Shown here: piece after piece, positions 27,048 to 36,712 of the stretch
Position numbering within the stretch: position 1 is the first letter of the stretch
Layout: the number at the start of each line of letters is the position of its first letter
DNA from: an uncultured Flavobacteriaceae bacterium
GTDB lineage: Bacteria > Bacteroidota > Bacteroidia > Flavobacteriales > Flavobacteriaceae
Direction of reading: 5' to 3'
Length of the DNA stretch: 64,000 nucleotides
Assembly (NCBI GenBank): GCA_947494825.1
Contig: CANLWN010000002.1
Location: 310,001 to 374,000 of the forward strand
Notes under the pieces: generated by a model
Seen by the model: the letters and a program-made list of their open reading frames with translations, nothing else
Databases searched by the model: none
Told to the model about the DNA's origin: nothing
Translations under genes and position numbers: made by a program

Positions 27048-27917
27048 TTAAAAGATTGAAATTTTAAATCCTGTTCTAAAATAAATATTTCCCTCGTCAT
27101 TTAACAGAAAAACATTGTTCCTGTTATCGTCCCGTAAAATTCCTTTTTGGGTCAACGAATACCCTACAAACCCATAAAAGGAGATAATGTCCGTGAAATT
27201 ATATTGATAACCAAGGGTACCCACTATTGCAGAAAGGGAGACCGCCGAACCCAATTGCCCATCGGGCAATAAAATATCGTCCTGAAGGTTTACGAAATAT
27301 CCGTCCAACAAGGCCCCTAGCTGTAGGGTGTGCTTGTTTATGTGATAGCGGATGTTTGCCTTGGGAATTCCTAAAGCAAAGGACCAGTCTGGGTGAAACC
27401 TTCTTTGGTAGCTTACTATAGGCAGTGGAAAAGGCAGCCCGGTTGCACTGTTAAAGCTCAGTCCCACAAGTAGCCGGTAGGGGCGTTCCACGTCCTTTTT
27501 ATCGTGCAATACACTGGCGGTCAGATTCAGCCTAAAATCGTCGGACTCCACGCCCTCGATAAAATTCGAGGCCAGTCTTGGCGTTACAATACCAATAAAA
27601 CGCCAGTCCGGTGAAAATTTGGTGACGTATCCAAAATTCAGGTCGATGATCCGTAGTTTTTCCAGTTGACTTTGATCGAACGGAAACTGGGTGGATATAT
27701 CAAACTTTATCGTGCTGTATTCCGCTCCCGTGATTAAAATGGATCGGTCATTTAATTTAATGGGCAAATTGGCCAAAAAGCGGTACCTGGTGGTTTCGAT
27801 ACCAGAATTGTTCTCGGGAATCAAGGTGTATTCCACACGTACGATATCACCGCTCTGTGATATCCCTTTGGACAGGCTAAAGACCAACAACAAACAAGTG
27901 CTGATATGCCTTATCAT
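27048..27917 (-). CDS. Outer-membrane beta-barrel protein (DUF6268-like)
   Basis: A 289-residue exported protein with a signal peptide (about 1-20, ending KGISQSG). The rest alternates hydrophobic and polar residues in strands (RYRFLANLPIKL, WRFIGIVTPRLASNF, WSFALGIPKANIRYHI) and ends with Phe (GFKISIF), the usual last residue of an outer-membrane barrel. It resembles the DUF6268 group. It is 27 bases after mscS and 10 before the response regulator on the same strand, one operon by spacing. Function unknown. Confidence 0.78.
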   Translation of the reverse strand: MIRHISTCLLLVFSLSKGISQSGDIVRVEYTLIPENNSGIETTRYRFLANLPIKLNDRSILITGAEYSTIKFDISTQFPFDQSQLEKLRIIDLNFGYVTKFSPDWRFIGIVTPRLASNFIEGVESDDFRLNLTASVLHDKKDVERPYRLLVGLSFNSATGLPFPLPIVSYQRRFHPDWSFALGIPKANIRYHINKHTLQLGALLDGYFVNLQDDILLPDGQLGSAVSLSAIVGTLGYQYNFTDIISFYGFVGYSLTQKGILRDDNRNNVFLLNDEGNIYFRTGFKISIF

Positions 27918-27944
27918 ATATGTTTTACCATTGCTCGTACGCTA

Positions 27945-28808
27945 TTAATTTTTGGACGTATCCTTATGCTGAAACAGGTGTACATCTCTTTGAGGAAACG
28001 GTATACTGATCCGATGCTCCCGAAACCCGGCATCGATTGCATAACGCATTTCACTTTTTATCTTGGGATCTGAAAAGCTATCAGAAATATAATAATTAAG
28101 CGAGAACAAAAGGGCGGAGTCACCAAAATCCTCGAACAGCACAAAAGGTTTCGGGTTCTTCAAGACACTTTTTTGTTCCTGTGCAACCTCTTCCAGAACC
28201 TTGGTGACCAGGGCTACATCACTGCCATAGGCCACTCCCACACTTACCGTTTCCCTAGTGGTCTTGTGATTCTGGGTATAATTGTAAATACTATCGGTCA
28301 AAAACTTGTGGTTTGGAATCACGATGACCTTGTCGTCTCTCGTAAGTGCACGAGTGGTACGTAAACGTATCTCAAAAACACGACCTACCTTACCCTCTAC
28401 TTCTATGATGTCCCCCACATGGAGCGACTGGTCCAATATGATCAGAATCCCTGAGATAATATCCTGAAACAGGTATTGCAGCGCAAAGCCCAGCCCCACA
28501 AAAAGGGCTGCGGAAGCTGTTAGCAGCACGGTGAGGTTCACCCCGGAGGAATGTAAGATCGTTACCACCACCAGGATATAAAAGAGGTATTTCAAAAAAC
28601 CGAAAATACTTTCAAACTTGTTCTTGTCCTCCTCGGGCAGTTTGGCGGTGACCAAACGATGTATAAGCCTTAGGGTATAGGTAATAATGATCAGGGTGAC
28701 AATGATCGTAAGCAAGGTGCCAATAGTAATATGGATCTCTGCACTGTCGTATATCTTATACAACAGAAAGTCCTTTATTGCGCCAAGAATATTTTGTAAT
28801 CGTTCCAT
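27945..28808 (-). CDS. MscS-family mechanosensitive channel
   Basis: A 287-residue inner-membrane channel. Three membrane helices lie in the first 115 residues, the last one with the glycine/alanine-rich pore LFVGLGFALQYLFQDIISGI. The cytoplasmic cage follows (HVGDIIEVEGKVGRVFEIRLRTTRALTRDDKVIVIPN). It releases solutes on hypo-osmotic shock. One base separates it from the stop codon of the ABC permease gene, so it belongs to the ABC operon. Confidence 0.92.
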   Translation of the reverse strand: MERLQNILGAIKDFLLYKIYDSAEIHITIGTLLTIIVTLIIITYTLRLIHRLVTAKLPEEDKNKFESIFGFLKYLFYILVVVTILHSSGVNLTVLLTASAALFVGLGFALQYLFQDIISGILIILDQSLHVGDIIEVEGKVGRVFEIRLRTTRALTRDDKVIVIPNHKFLTDSIYNYTQNHKTTRETVSVGVAYGSDVALVTKVLEEVAQEQKSVLKNPKPFVLFEDFGDSALLFSLNYYISDSFSDPKIKSEMRYAIDAGFREHRISIPFPQRDVHLFQHKDTSKN

Positions 28809-28809
28809 A

Positions 28810-30150
28810 TCAATACCTCAACCATTTATAGAGCTCCTTGTAACTGGGTTTTTTGCCGTACATGAGTATACCAACCCGGTAAATTTTGGCCGCCAGCCAA
28901 ACGATACCCATAAATGTACCGATTAATAACACAATAGAGGTCATCAATTGCCAAAGTGGTACCCCGCCCTCTCCTATCCCTCCCGGAAGACGCATGAGCA
29001 TAACGATGGGAGACGTTAAAGGGAAGAGCGAAAACCCTACTGCAATGGGTCCGTGCGGGTTGCTAAAAACGGAAAAGAAACCCACATAAATGGCTAACAT
29101 TAACGGCAAGATTATAGGAAATATAAACTGCTGTGTATCCGTTTCGTTGTCCACGGCGGCACCGATGGCTGCGTATATGGAGCTGTATATCAAGTAGCCC
29201 AATACAAAATAGACCACAAAAAAACAGATCAGCATCACCCAGGGAATCTTGAAAAACTCATCTACATATAATTGAAAGGTGGCATCACCAGGGGCTACGG
29301 GAGCCATATTGGCCGCGGTGCTCGCAGTGGGCAAATTGGCGGTAGCTCCAAGTCCTTGTGGATCTATATCAAAAATAAACAGCACGGCGATCAGTAATAG
29401 GGAGGCCGAAACGATCCAAATAGCGAACTGGGTAATCCCAGCGAGTGAAGTGCCAATGATTTTTCCGAGCATCAATTGAAAGGGCTTTACCGAAGAGATG
29501 ATCACTTCAATAATCCTACTCGTTTTTTCCTCAATGACACTACGCATCACGAAACCGCCGTAGATAATTATGAACATCATGATCAGATACCCAAACCCTC
29601 CGCCGATAAATGCCTTAATCTCATTGATCCCTTTTAGGTTCTGTTGTCCCGAAAAGGTAGCCGTATTGATTTCGTACGGGTCGTCAAAGGCGGCGAACTC
29701 CTTGGCCGATACCCCAAGATCCAAAAGCCTCTTTTGCTGTATCCGCTCTTGAAAGATAGCCTCAAGCCCATCGAGCACCGAAGTACTTGGAGCATCTCTG
29801 GTATAAAAATAGGAACGGTCGGCCACCCTTTCAAGGTCATTTTCCCCAGGAATATAGACCAGGCCATAGTATCCTAAACTGGCCGTTGAATCTTTGGCAG
29901 CTTCCAAAGCAATATCTTGGAAAATCACATAGGAGGTACTTTCGGTGCTCACAAAATCATTGGAAAAATAGTTGCTCTCGTTCAAAACGCAAATCACCTT
30001 TTTTTCACTGTCGTTCACCTTGGTTAAATAGGCAATAAGCACCACCATACCAACCATTAGGATAGGGCTTAGAAAGGTCATGATAACAAAGGATTTGTTT
30101 CTCACCTTCGCCAAATACTCCCGTTTTATGATAAGTCCTAATTTATGCAT
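28810..30150 (-). CDS. ABC-2 type transporter permease (NatB-like)
   Basis: A 446-residue inner-membrane protein with one helix near the N-terminus (FVIMTFLSPILMVGMVVLIAYL), a large outer loop of about 130 residues, and five helices at the C-terminal half (SVEEKTSRIIEVIISSVKPFQLMLGK is the mark of the family, with I in place of the first S). It forms an exporter with the ATPase encoded upstream; NatAB-type pumps export sodium or other ions. I chose the ATG at 30150 (MHKLGLIIKREYLAKV), which overlaps the ATPase stop codon by eight bases. Confidence 0.9.
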   Translation of the reverse strand: MHKLGLIIKREYLAKVRNKSFVIMTFLSPILMVGMVVLIAYLTKVNDSEKKVICVLNESNYFSNDFVSTESTSYVIFQDIALEAAKDSTASLGYYGLVYIPGENDLERVADRSYFYTRDAPSTSVLDGLEAIFQERIQQKRLLDLGVSAKEFAAFDDPYEINTATFSGQQNLKGINEIKAFIGGGFGYLIMMFIIIYGGFVMRSVIEEKTSRIIEVIISSVKPFQLMLGKIIGTSLAGITQFAIWIVSASLLLIAVLFIFDIDPQGLGATANLPTASTAANMAPVAPGDATFQLYVDEFFKIPWVMLICFFVVYFVLGYLIYSSIYAAIGAAVDNETDTQQFIFPIILPLMLAIYVGFFSVFSNPHGPIAVGFSLFPLTSPIVMLMRLPGGIGEGGVPLWQLMTSIVLLIGTFMGIVWLAAKIYRVGILMYGKKPSYKELYKWLRY

Positions 30151-31078
30151 CCTGGTCCTTTCTTTGAACGGTTTGTATGAAAATGTCGTTGGCAGTGGGA
30201 ATTGTCTCCACAAAACGATTGATATTGGATTTGCCAGCCACAAACCCCAGGAATTCTTTGGTATCATCGGAGGGTAATTGTACGGTGAGATCTAGCTGGC
30301 CCGCCTTGCCGTCGTAAGCAGCGGATGAAATTTGAAATTTTTCTGAAAGTTCACCTACCAGGGCTTCCCCATCACCAATCTGTAGACCTACTTCAAAAAT
30401 GTTGTTTTTGTAGGCTTTTTTTATGTCCGACAGTTTTCCGTCGAGTATTTTTTCGGATTCGTGGATCAGTGCAATATGTTCGCAAAGTTCCTCTACGGAT
30501 TCCATACGGTGGGTAGAAAAAATAATAGAAGCTCCATTTTCCTTTAATCGCAGGATCTCATCTTTGATAATGTTGGCGTTGATAGGGTCAAAACCACTAA
30601 AAGGTTCATCAAAGATGAGGAGTTTTGGTTCGTGGAGGACGGTAACGATGAACTGTATCTTCTGGGCCATTCCCTTGGAAAGTTCCTGTACCTTTTTGCC
30701 CCACCAGTCGCCTATCTCCAATCTTTCGAACCAGAATTTCAACCGTTCCTTGGCGGTGGCCTTACTGAGTCCCTTGAGCTGTGCCAAATACAATACCTGC
30801 TCCCCGACCTTCATGCTTTTATAGAGCCCTCTTTCCTCGGGCAGGTAGCCTATCATGGCAATATGATGCGCTTCCAGGGGAGCTCCATCAAAATAAACTT
30901 CGCCCTGATCTGGGTAGGTAATTTGATTGATAATCCGTATCAATGTGGTCTTTCCTGCCCCATTTGGACCCAAAAGGCCGTAAATGCTATTTTTTGGAAT
31001 TTCAAGAGAAACTTTGTCAAGCGCTACGTGGTCCCCGAATTGTTTGGTGACCTCCTTTGCGACCAAAATATTGTTCAT
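30143..31078 (-). CDS. ABC transporter ATP-binding protein (NatA-like)
   Basis: A 311-residue ATPase. Walker A is GLLGPNGAGKTTL, the signature is LSKGMAQKIQF, and Walker B is LLIFDEPFSGFDP, with the His-loop in IIFSTHRME. The last 90 residues (from about 225) are the extension found with ABC-2 exporters. The start at 31078 (MNNILVAKEVTKQF) is the normal beginning; the upstream region is AT-rich and contains the dnaJ terminator. The partner permease follows with an eight-base overlap. Confidence 0.92.
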   Translation of the reverse strand: MNNILVAKEVTKQFGDHVALDKVSLEIPKNSIYGLLGPNGAGKTTLIRIINQITYPDQGEVYFDGAPLEAHHIAMIGYLPEERGLYKSMKVGEQVLYLAQLKGLSKATAKERLKFWFERLEIGDWWGKKVQELSKGMAQKIQFIVTVLHEPKLLIFDEPFSGFDPINANIIKDEILRLKENGASIIFSTHRMESVEELCEHIALIHESEKILDGKLSDIKKAYKNNIFEVGLQIGDGEALVGELSEKFQISSAAYDGKAGQLDLTVQLPSDDTKEFLGFVAGKSNINRFVETIPTANDIFIQTVQRKDQDA

Positions 31079-31145
31079 GTAAGCAATTTTGCCAAAGATA
31101 TAGAAATGCTTTAAAAGACCCCCGATTTTAGTGGAAATGAGGCCC

Positions 31146-31190
31146 AAAAAACAAAACCCACCCTTAAAAAGATTAAGGATGGGAAAAAAA
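31146..31190 (-). terminator. Intrinsic terminator of the grpE-dnaJ operon
   Basis: On the minus strand CCCATCCTTAA pairs with TTAAGGGTGGG (one G-U pair) and is followed by a T-rich run. It lies about 85 bases after the dnaJ stop codon. Confidence 0.75.
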
Positions 31191-31274
31191 TTGCTATGAA
31201 AAAGAAAATTAATATTGGTTGCCCAATATTGAATCAAATATACGTTTTTTATTTAAATAGGAAACTTAAATTAC

Positions 31275-32390
31275 CTAGGAGAACATATCTTTAACTTTTT
31301 CAAAGAAGGATTTGTCGGATTTCTCGGGTTTCGGCTCAAAATTTCCATCGCCCCGCATACGCTCAAAAAAGTCTTTTTGTTCCTTATTGAGTTCCTTGGG
31401 CGTCCATACATTTACATGTACCAGAAGATCTCCATTTCCGTAGCCGTTGAGGCTGGATATGCCCTTGCCCCGTAAACGCAATATTTTTCCTGACTGAATT
31501 CCGGGTTCCAATTTTATCCGCACCTTCCCTTTGACCGCGTCGATCTCTTTGGAAGTGCCCAATACCGCGTCGGATAGACTTACGTACAGGTCGTAATGCA
31601 AGTTGTCCCCTTCTCTCTTCAAGGTTTCGTGCTCCAGGGTCTCTATCGCTACCAGAAGATCTCCGGGTATCCCATTTCCCGGGGCCTCGTTTCCTTTGTT
31701 GGGAACTTTGAGTTGCATCCCGTCCTCTACCCCTGCCGGTATTTTTATGGAAACGGTTTCCTCTACCACTTTTAGTCCCTGCGCATCCGAATCGTTTGGG
31801 CGTTTGTCCAGGATTTGGCCGCTACCGGCACAGCTGCTACATGTGGCCGCCGTTTGCATTCTTCCCAAGATGGTATTGGTTATTTTGGTCACCTGTCCCC
31901 TACCGTTACAAGTGGTACAGGTTTTATAGGTAACTCCCTCTGCCTGTACTTTTCGGCGTACTTTTACCTTTTTCTCCACTCCATTGGCCACCTCGTCCAA
32001 AGCGAGCCTGACGCGAATCCGAAGATTGCTTCCCTTTACACGGCGCTGACCTCCACTAAAGCCGCCAAATCCTCCGAAACCACCTCCGCCAAAGGCACTG
32101 CCGAAGATATCCCCGAACTGACTGAAGATATCCTCCATATTCATACCGCCACCACCGAAACCACCGCCTTCAAAGGCTGCATGGCCATATTGATCATAGC
32201 GGGCCTTTTTATCGGGGTCACTCAACACCTCATAGGCCTCGGCCGCTTTTTTGAACGTTTCCTCAGCTTTGGTGTCACCAGGGTTCTTATCGGGATGGTG
32301 TTCAATCGCTTTTTTCCGGTAGGCCTTTTTGATTTCGGCCGCCGATGCATTTTTTCCCACACCCAATATTTCGTAATAATCCTCCTTCAT
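31275..32390 (-). CDS. dnaJ: Chaperone DnaJ with a reduced zinc centre
   Basis: A 371-residue Hsp40 co-chaperone of DnaK. The J domain (about 1-70) has the essential HPD in [10 protein letters not shown]; a Gly/Phe-rich region follows (about 75-115). Canonical DnaJ has four CxxCxGxG motifs; here only two are present, CTTCNGRG and CSSCAGSG. The places of the first and fourth motif read VQAEGVTYK and RPNDSDAQG with no cysteine. So zinc centre I is lost and centre II remains. The C-terminal substrate domain is intact ([17 protein letters not shown]). It follows grpE by nine bases. From memory this loss is usual in flavobacteria. Confidence 0.95.
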   Translation of the reverse strand: MKEDYYEILGVGKNASAAEIKKAYRKKAIEHHPDKNPGDTKAEETFKKAAEAYEVLSDPDKKARYDQYGHAAFEGGGFGGGGMNMEDIFSQFGDIFGSAFGGGGFGGFGGFSGGQRRVKGSNLRIRVRLALDEVANGVEKKVKVRRKVQAEGVTYKTCTTCNGRGQVTKITNTILGRMQTAATCSSCAGSGQILDKRPNDSDAQGLKVVEETVSIKIPAGVEDGMQLKVPNKGNEAPGNGIPGDLLVAIETLEHETLKREGDNLHYDLYVSLSDAVLGTSKEIDAVKGKVRIKLEPGIQSGKILRLRGKGISSLNGYGNGDLLVHVNVWTPKELNKEQKDFFERMRGDGNFEPKPEKSDKSFFEKVKDMFS

Positions 32391-32399
32391 ACCTTTTTT

Positions 32400-32951
32400 T
32401 TAGTTCCCGACCACCACTTTGGGGTGCCTTATTATTTTCTCGCCCAAGGTAAAACCTTTTTCCACCACGTCAATAATCTTGCCTTTTAGTTTTTTGCTCG
32501 GAGCCGGTATCTGGGTAATGGCATCATGGACCTCTGCGTCAAAAGCATCGCCCTGTTTGATTTTTATTTCCTGTAACCCTTTTACTTTCAGGGTTTCCTT
32601 AAGTTTATTGTGAATGAGCTCCACGCCCTTGAACATTTCCTTATCCTCGGACTTGGAAAGTTCCTTGGTGGCCCGGTCAAAATCGTCCAAAACGGGTAAG
32701 AGGGAAACAATAACTTCCTGTCCTGCAGTTTTAAAAAGTTCCATCCGCTCTTTGGAGGTACGTTTTTTATAGTTCTCGAACTCCGCAAAAAGACGCAAAA
32801 ACTTGTCCTTCTCCTTGTCCAATTCTCCCTGGAGCTTTTCTTCTACCGTTTGTTCCTCTACGACAGACTCCTCAACGCGTTCGGTTTCCTCCTGTGTTTG
32901 GGTGTCTTGGATAATCTCATCCCTTTCCCCAGCCTTGTTCTTTTTACTCAT
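32400..32951 (-). CDS. grpE: Nucleotide exchange factor GrpE
   Basis: A 183-residue partner of DnaK. An acidic, disordered N-terminus (about 1-50) leads to the long dimer helix (LDKEKDKFLRLFAEFENYKKRTSKER) and the beta domain at the C-terminus (IKIKQGDAFDAEVHDAITQIPAP, GYTLGEKIIRH-like sequence GFTLGEKIIRHPKVVVG). The ATG at 32951 is preferred to the TTG nine bases upstream. It heads an operon with dnaJ and has a Bacteroidota-type promoter. Confidence 0.94.
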   Translation of the reverse strand: MSKKNKAGERDEIIQDTQTQEETERVEESVVEEQTVEEKLQGELDKEKDKFLRLFAEFENYKKRTSKERMELFKTAGQEVIVSLLPVLDDFDRATKELSKSEDKEMFKGVELIHNKLKETLKVKGLQEIKIKQGDAFDAEVHDAITQIPAPSKKLKGKIIDVVEKGFTLGEKIIRHPKVVVGN

Positions 32952-32987
32952 GTAGTACAACTTTTAAATACTCGGAATTAAAGATGG

Positions 32988-33019
32988 CAAAAGTACTGCC
33001 AATTCTTTAAAAATGTCAA
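32988..33019 (-). promoter_or_regulatory. Promoter of grpE-dnaJ
   Basis: On the minus strand TTG at 33017-33019 and TACTTTTG at 32988-32995 with a 21-base spacer; exact -7 match. No CIRCE inverted repeat is seen, so HrcA control is not indicated. Confidence 0.6.
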
Positions 33020-33093
33020 AATGTCACGAAACTTTACAAAAAAAAATCCGCCTGAAGCGGATACGGAAGTAATTACAAACACCCATTTGGTAC

Positions 33094-34053
33094 CTAGACA
33101 AACTCCTTGCTGTACTTCTGATCGCTGCTGTCGTGCGGTTGCTCGTCCATATAAAGGTTTTCGAGCGATCTACGGATATTTTGATTATCAAAGACAAAGC
33201 CTTCTTCCTCGATTTTTTTACTGCTTACCCGTTGACTGGTGAACAACAGATACGACATTTCTCCAAGAAGCGCCCGCATGATAAATTGCGGAATATTGGG
33301 CAGCAACAACGGTCTATTGAGCACGTTGGCGATTTCCTTTGTCAGCTTACTATTGGTCACAGGGTTTGGGCCTACCCCATTATAAATGCCCTCCAACCGA
33401 TTTTCCACAACAAACAGGAAAATCCTTGCCAAATCCGTAATGTGGATCCATGATTGCCATTGGTTGCCAGAGCCAAAAGCAGCTCCCATATAGTGGTTAA
33501 TGGGCCCGGCCATTTGTGGCAAGGCGCCGCCATCTGTTGAAAGGACCAAACCGATCCTCAGCTTGGCCACCTTGCAATTGAAGACCTTAAAGGTGTCTAT
33601 TTCCTGCTCCCATGCACGGGTAACCTCACCCAAAAAGCTTTTATCTACCTTAGCTTCATCCTCCTCATAAAAATTGGAGAGGGAATTGGGGTAAATACCA
33701 ATGGCCGATGCAGATACAAAAGACCTTATACTACCGTTATCCATGGTCTGTAGGGCACGGTGCAAGGTCCGTAAACTGTTTATCCGGCTAGACAGGATCT
33801 TTTTCTTATAGCTCGGGGTCCACCTTTTTGAAATGGATGCCCCGGCGAGGTTGACGATGGCGGTAACCCCATTAAAACAGTCCAGGTCTATTTCACCAGA
33901 CTCCGGATTCCAATAAAAACCACGATACCCGTCCTGGCCTACCATCTGTTCTCTCCGGGTAGATAGGTAGTTGACCGATATGTTTTGCGCACGGCACAAC
34001 GCCACTAGCTTTTGGCCCACCAATCCTGTTGCTCCGGTGATTAAAACCTTCAT
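33094..34053 (-). CDS. TIGR01777-family NAD(P)-dependent epimerase-like protein
   Basis: A 319-residue short-chain dehydrogenase relative (SDR39U1/YfcH group). The nucleotide fold opens with VLITGATGLVGQKLV (GxxGxxG), followed by NLAGASISKRWTPSYKKKILSSRI, a mark of the family, and the DUF1731 C-terminal part (RPLLLPNIPQFIMRALLGEMSYLLFTSQRVSSKKI). The usual Tyr of the SDR active site (YxxxK) is not obvious. Substrate unknown; cytosolic. Monocistronic. Confidence 0.9.
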   Translation of the reverse strand: MKVLITGATGLVGQKLVALCRAQNISVNYLSTRREQMVGQDGYRGFYWNPESGEIDLDCFNGVTAIVNLAGASISKRWTPSYKKKILSSRINSLRTLHRALQTMDNGSIRSFVSASAIGIYPNSLSNFYEEDEAKVDKSFLGEVTRAWEQEIDTFKVFNCKVAKLRIGLVLSTDGGALPQMAGPINHYMGAAFGSGNQWQSWIHITDLARIFLFVVENRLEGIYNGVGPNPVTNSKLTKEIANVLNRPLLLPNIPQFIMRALLGEMSYLLFTSQRVSSKKIEEEGFVFDNQNIRRSLENLYMDEQPHDSSDQKYSKEFV

Positions 34054-34213
34054 TTGTTATATTTTATGCCGTTAAATGCATGTGCGGTTACAAAAATATA
34101 GGTTTTTGACGCTCAGCCCCAAAGCTTTAGTGCAGGTTTAACAGTATTCTTTAAGCTTTCGTTAAGGGGAACAAAAACTTATGTTAGAATTTAACTTTTT
34201 TAGGTGTACCCGT

Positions 34214-34876
34214 TTAGTTCCTGGTTGCCCGCAACATCTCCCGCTTTCCTGGTGGCCCCGGTAAGCGCTCAACCACAAAACCTACCGCTTGCATGGCTCG
34301 TCTTACACTTCCCTTGGCCGAATAGGTGACCAGCACCCCCTTTGGCTTAAGGGCCCGAAACATGATGGAAAAAATAGCAACCGTCCATAACTCGGGCTGT
34401 ACCCGGGGCCCAAAGGCATCAAAATAGATAAGGTTGAACAAACCGATGTCCTGGATTTCCATAAAGTCCTTTTGCTGTTTGGTCAGCCTAAAGTTATCCG
34501 CAATAACCGCCTTCTTTTCCCAATCCGCACTGTGCATTTTATAAAATCCATCCTTGTAGGCAGGGGCGTTCAGCGCTGTAAGGTAGTCCAGTTGGCGTAA
34601 TTCCGATTCGAGCACAGGATAAGCCTCCACTCCGGTATAATCCACATCCAACTGCTTTTTTTTGCTCTCTATCCAGGTCACCAACGCGTTTAAACCGGTA
34701 CCGAAACCGATTTCCAGGATGGCCAGCTTTTGTTTCTCAAAAAGCGAGAGTCCGTTGCCAATAAATACGTGATATGCCTCTTGTACCGCACCATGTACGG
34801 AATGGTACTGTTCATTCCATTCCTCAATCTGAATGGTTTTGGAACCGTCCGAGGTAGTAATTATTTTTCGTTTCAC
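34214..34876 (-). CDS. mnmD: tRNA 5-methylaminomethyl-2-thiouridine methyltransferase MnmD
   Basis: A 220-residue SAM-dependent enzyme, the stand-alone version of the methyltransferase half of MnmC. The beginning ITTSDGSKTIQIEEWNEQYHSVHGAVQEA and LAILEIGFGTGLNALVTW (SAM motif I) and LIYFDAFGPRVQPELWT mark the family. It finishes the wobble-uridine modification of tRNAs after MnmEG. The FAD domain of MnmC is absent, as is common in Bacteroidota. Confidence 0.9.
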   Translation of the reverse strand: MKRKIITTSDGSKTIQIEEWNEQYHSVHGAVQEAYHVFIGNGLSLFEKQKLAILEIGFGTGLNALVTWIESKKKQLDVDYTGVEAYPVLESELRQLDYLTALNAPAYKDGFYKMHSADWEKKAVIADNFRLTKQQKDFMEIQDIGLFNLIYFDAFGPRVQPELWTVAIFSIMFRALKPKGVLVTYSAKGSVRRAMQAVGFVVERLPGPPGKREMLRATRN

Positions 34877-35052
34877 CCTATTTTTATTGCGCTGATCGCT
34901 TAAAATGCACTGCTAAAAGTGTAAGTAAGATGTTAAAACCTTTCAGATATGGCAAAAATTGGATTTCTACAACAAAACTGAGCATTTTTGATTTAAAAAA
35001 GAAGCATCAACTTGCGATAATTCTTTAATTTTAACGCATAAAAGCTTTTTAT

Positions 35053-36120
35053 ATGGAAACGACCCTAAGCAAATTGAACATTGAAAAAGCAAAAAGTTCA
35101 AGAATAAATCAGGTAGATTTTGATAACCTTACCTTTGGATCGGTGTTTACAGACCATATGATGGTGTGTGATTACAGGGATGGGGCTTGGGAAACACCAA
35201 GTATAATGCCATATCAGGGCTTGACCCTGGAGCCTTCCGCAAGGGTGTTCCACTATGGCCAAGCTGTATTTGAAGGCATGAAGGCCTATAAGGACGATGA
35301 CGGTAAATTATGGTTGTTTAGACCGGACGAGAATTTTAGAAGAATCAACACTTCTTGTGCCCGTTTGGCCATGCCCGAGTTTCCGGAAGACTATTTCTTT
35401 GACAGCTTAAGGGCATTGCTTCAACTAGACAAGGAATGGGTTAAACCGGGTTATGGAAATTCCCTTTATGTTAGACCTTTTGTTATTGCCTCTCAGCCCA
35501 GTGTGATGGCTTCACCTGCCGAAGAGTATAAGTTTATTATCATTCTATCCCCGGCACAGTCCTACTATGGCGGCGAGGTTCGTGTAAAAATCGCGGAAAA
35601 ATACAGTAGGGCCGCAGACGGTGGTTTTGGCTACGCAAAGGCCGCTGGCAACTATGCGGGTCAGTTCTATCCTACCCAACTGGCCATGCAGGAGGGTTAC
35701 CAACAAGTGGTTTGGACCGATTCCAATACACATGAATATATTGAGGAAGCAGGTACCATGAACGTTTTTGTGCGTATCGGTGACACCTTGCTCACGGGCC
35801 CGACCAATGATAAAATTTTGGATGGGGTAACACGTAAAAGCGTAATTGAGCTTGCAAAGGATCAAGGAATTTCTGTAGAAGTTAGGCCCATTAAGGTATC
35901 GGAGTTGGTAGAAGCTTCCAAAAACAATACCCTAAAGGAGATGTTTGGTAGCGGAACCGCAGCGGTCATCAATCCCATCTTAGGCTTTGGGTATAAGGGC
36001 GAGCGCTACGAACTTCCCCAATTGGATAATTCCTATGCCGGTAGGTTCAAGAAGCAGCTTATGGATATCCAATACAACAAATCGGAAGACAAGTTTGGCT
36101 GGCGCTATGCGGTAGACTAG
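35053..36120 (+). CDS. ilvE: Branched-chain amino acid aminotransferase
   Basis: A 355-residue PLP enzyme of fold type IV transferring amino groups to and from leucine, isoleucine and valine, in the cytosol. GQAVFEGMKAYKDDDGKLWLFRPDENFRRINTS opens the active domain; the PLP lysine is in GGFGYAKAAGNYAG; EAGTMNVFVRIGDTLLTGP and MFGSGTAAVINPI are the substrate and phosphate loops. Monocistronic and closed by a strong terminator. Confidence 0.95.
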   Translation: METTLSKLNIEKAKSSRINQVDFDNLTFGSVFTDHMMVCDYRDGAWETPSIMPYQGLTLEPSARVFHYGQAVFEGMKAYKDDDGKLWLFRPDENFRRINTSCARLAMPEFPEDYFFDSLRALLQLDKEWVKPGYGNSLYVRPFVIASQPSVMASPAEEYKFIIILSPAQSYYGGEVRVKIAEKYSRAADGGFGYAKAAGNYAGQFYPTQLAMQEGYQQVVWTDSNTHEYIEEAGTMNVFVRIGDTLLTGPTNDKILDGVTRKSVIELAKDQGISVEVRPIKVSELVEASKNNTLKEMFGSGTAAVINPILGFGYKGERYELPQLDNSYAGRFKKQLMDIQYNKSEDKFGWRYAVD

Positions 36121-36146
36121 TTCAACTCTTTTTAAGAGGATATAGG

Positions 36147-36172
36147 GCGCCACCTTCCGTGGCGCTTTTTTA
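36147..36172 (+). terminator. Intrinsic terminator of ilvE
   Basis: Stem GCGCCAC/GTGGCGC with a five-base loop, followed by six T. It touches the stop codon of the convergent MazG-like gene. Confidence 0.85.
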
Positions 36173-36556
36173 TTTGTCCAGGACGGCCTTGATGTTGGGC
36201 TTGAAATAGTTGGGGCCCTTAAGGACCTTGCCGTCCTCCCGATATATCGGATTGCCATCCCTGCCCAACTTGCTCATATTGCTTCTTTGGATTTCCTCAA
36301 AGACCTCTTCTATTTTGTCTTGCATGCCGTGCTCCAAGATGGTGCCGCACAAAATATACAACATATCGCCCAAGGCATCCGCCACCTCTACCAAATCCCC
36401 CTTATTGGCAGCCTCCAAATATTCCTTGTTTTCCTCATCCATAAGGTTAAACCGCAATTCATTCTTTTGCGTGCCCAGATTCCCACGTAGGGTTTCCGAC
36501 ACTCCAAGCCCAAAGGACCTGTGAAAAAGGGCAACAGCATTAATTTTACTTTTCAT
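36170..36556 (-). CDS. MazG-like nucleotide pyrophosphohydrolase
   Basis: A 128-residue all-alpha NTP pyrophosphatase. The metal motif is MDEENKEYLEAANKGDLVEVADALGDMLYI (EExxE then ExxD), as in MazG and related house-cleaning enzymes. The start is the ATG at 36556 (MKSKINAVALF); the codon at 36562 is only a TTG. It may remove non-canonical nucleotides or act on phage-like nucleotides; the substrate cannot be told. Convergent with ilvE. Confidence 0.85.
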   Translation of the reverse strand: MKSKINAVALFHRSFGLGVSETLRGNLGTQKNELRFNLMDEENKEYLEAANKGDLVEVADALGDMLYILCGTILEHGMQDKIEEVFEEIQRSNMSKLGRDGNPIYREDGKVLKGPNYFKPNIKAVLDK

Positions 36557-36688
36557 TTCCAACTGTTCGTTTAAGGTTTGACCTTCATTGCCCCACTGAA
36601 GTGTACGGCAATCCAGGTATATGTGTTTTGGATTTGAACACTATGAAATAATCTATCCCATATGATTTTTCCATATGTTTTTTTGACT

Positions 36689-36696
36689 TAGCTTTG
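36689..36696 (+). promoter_or_regulatory. -7 box of the 62-residue membrane protein gene
   Basis: TAGCTTTG exactly matches TAnnTTTG and lies 17 bases before the ATG. Confidence 0.5.
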
Positions 36697-36712
36697 CGTA
36701 AAAGTATGAAAT

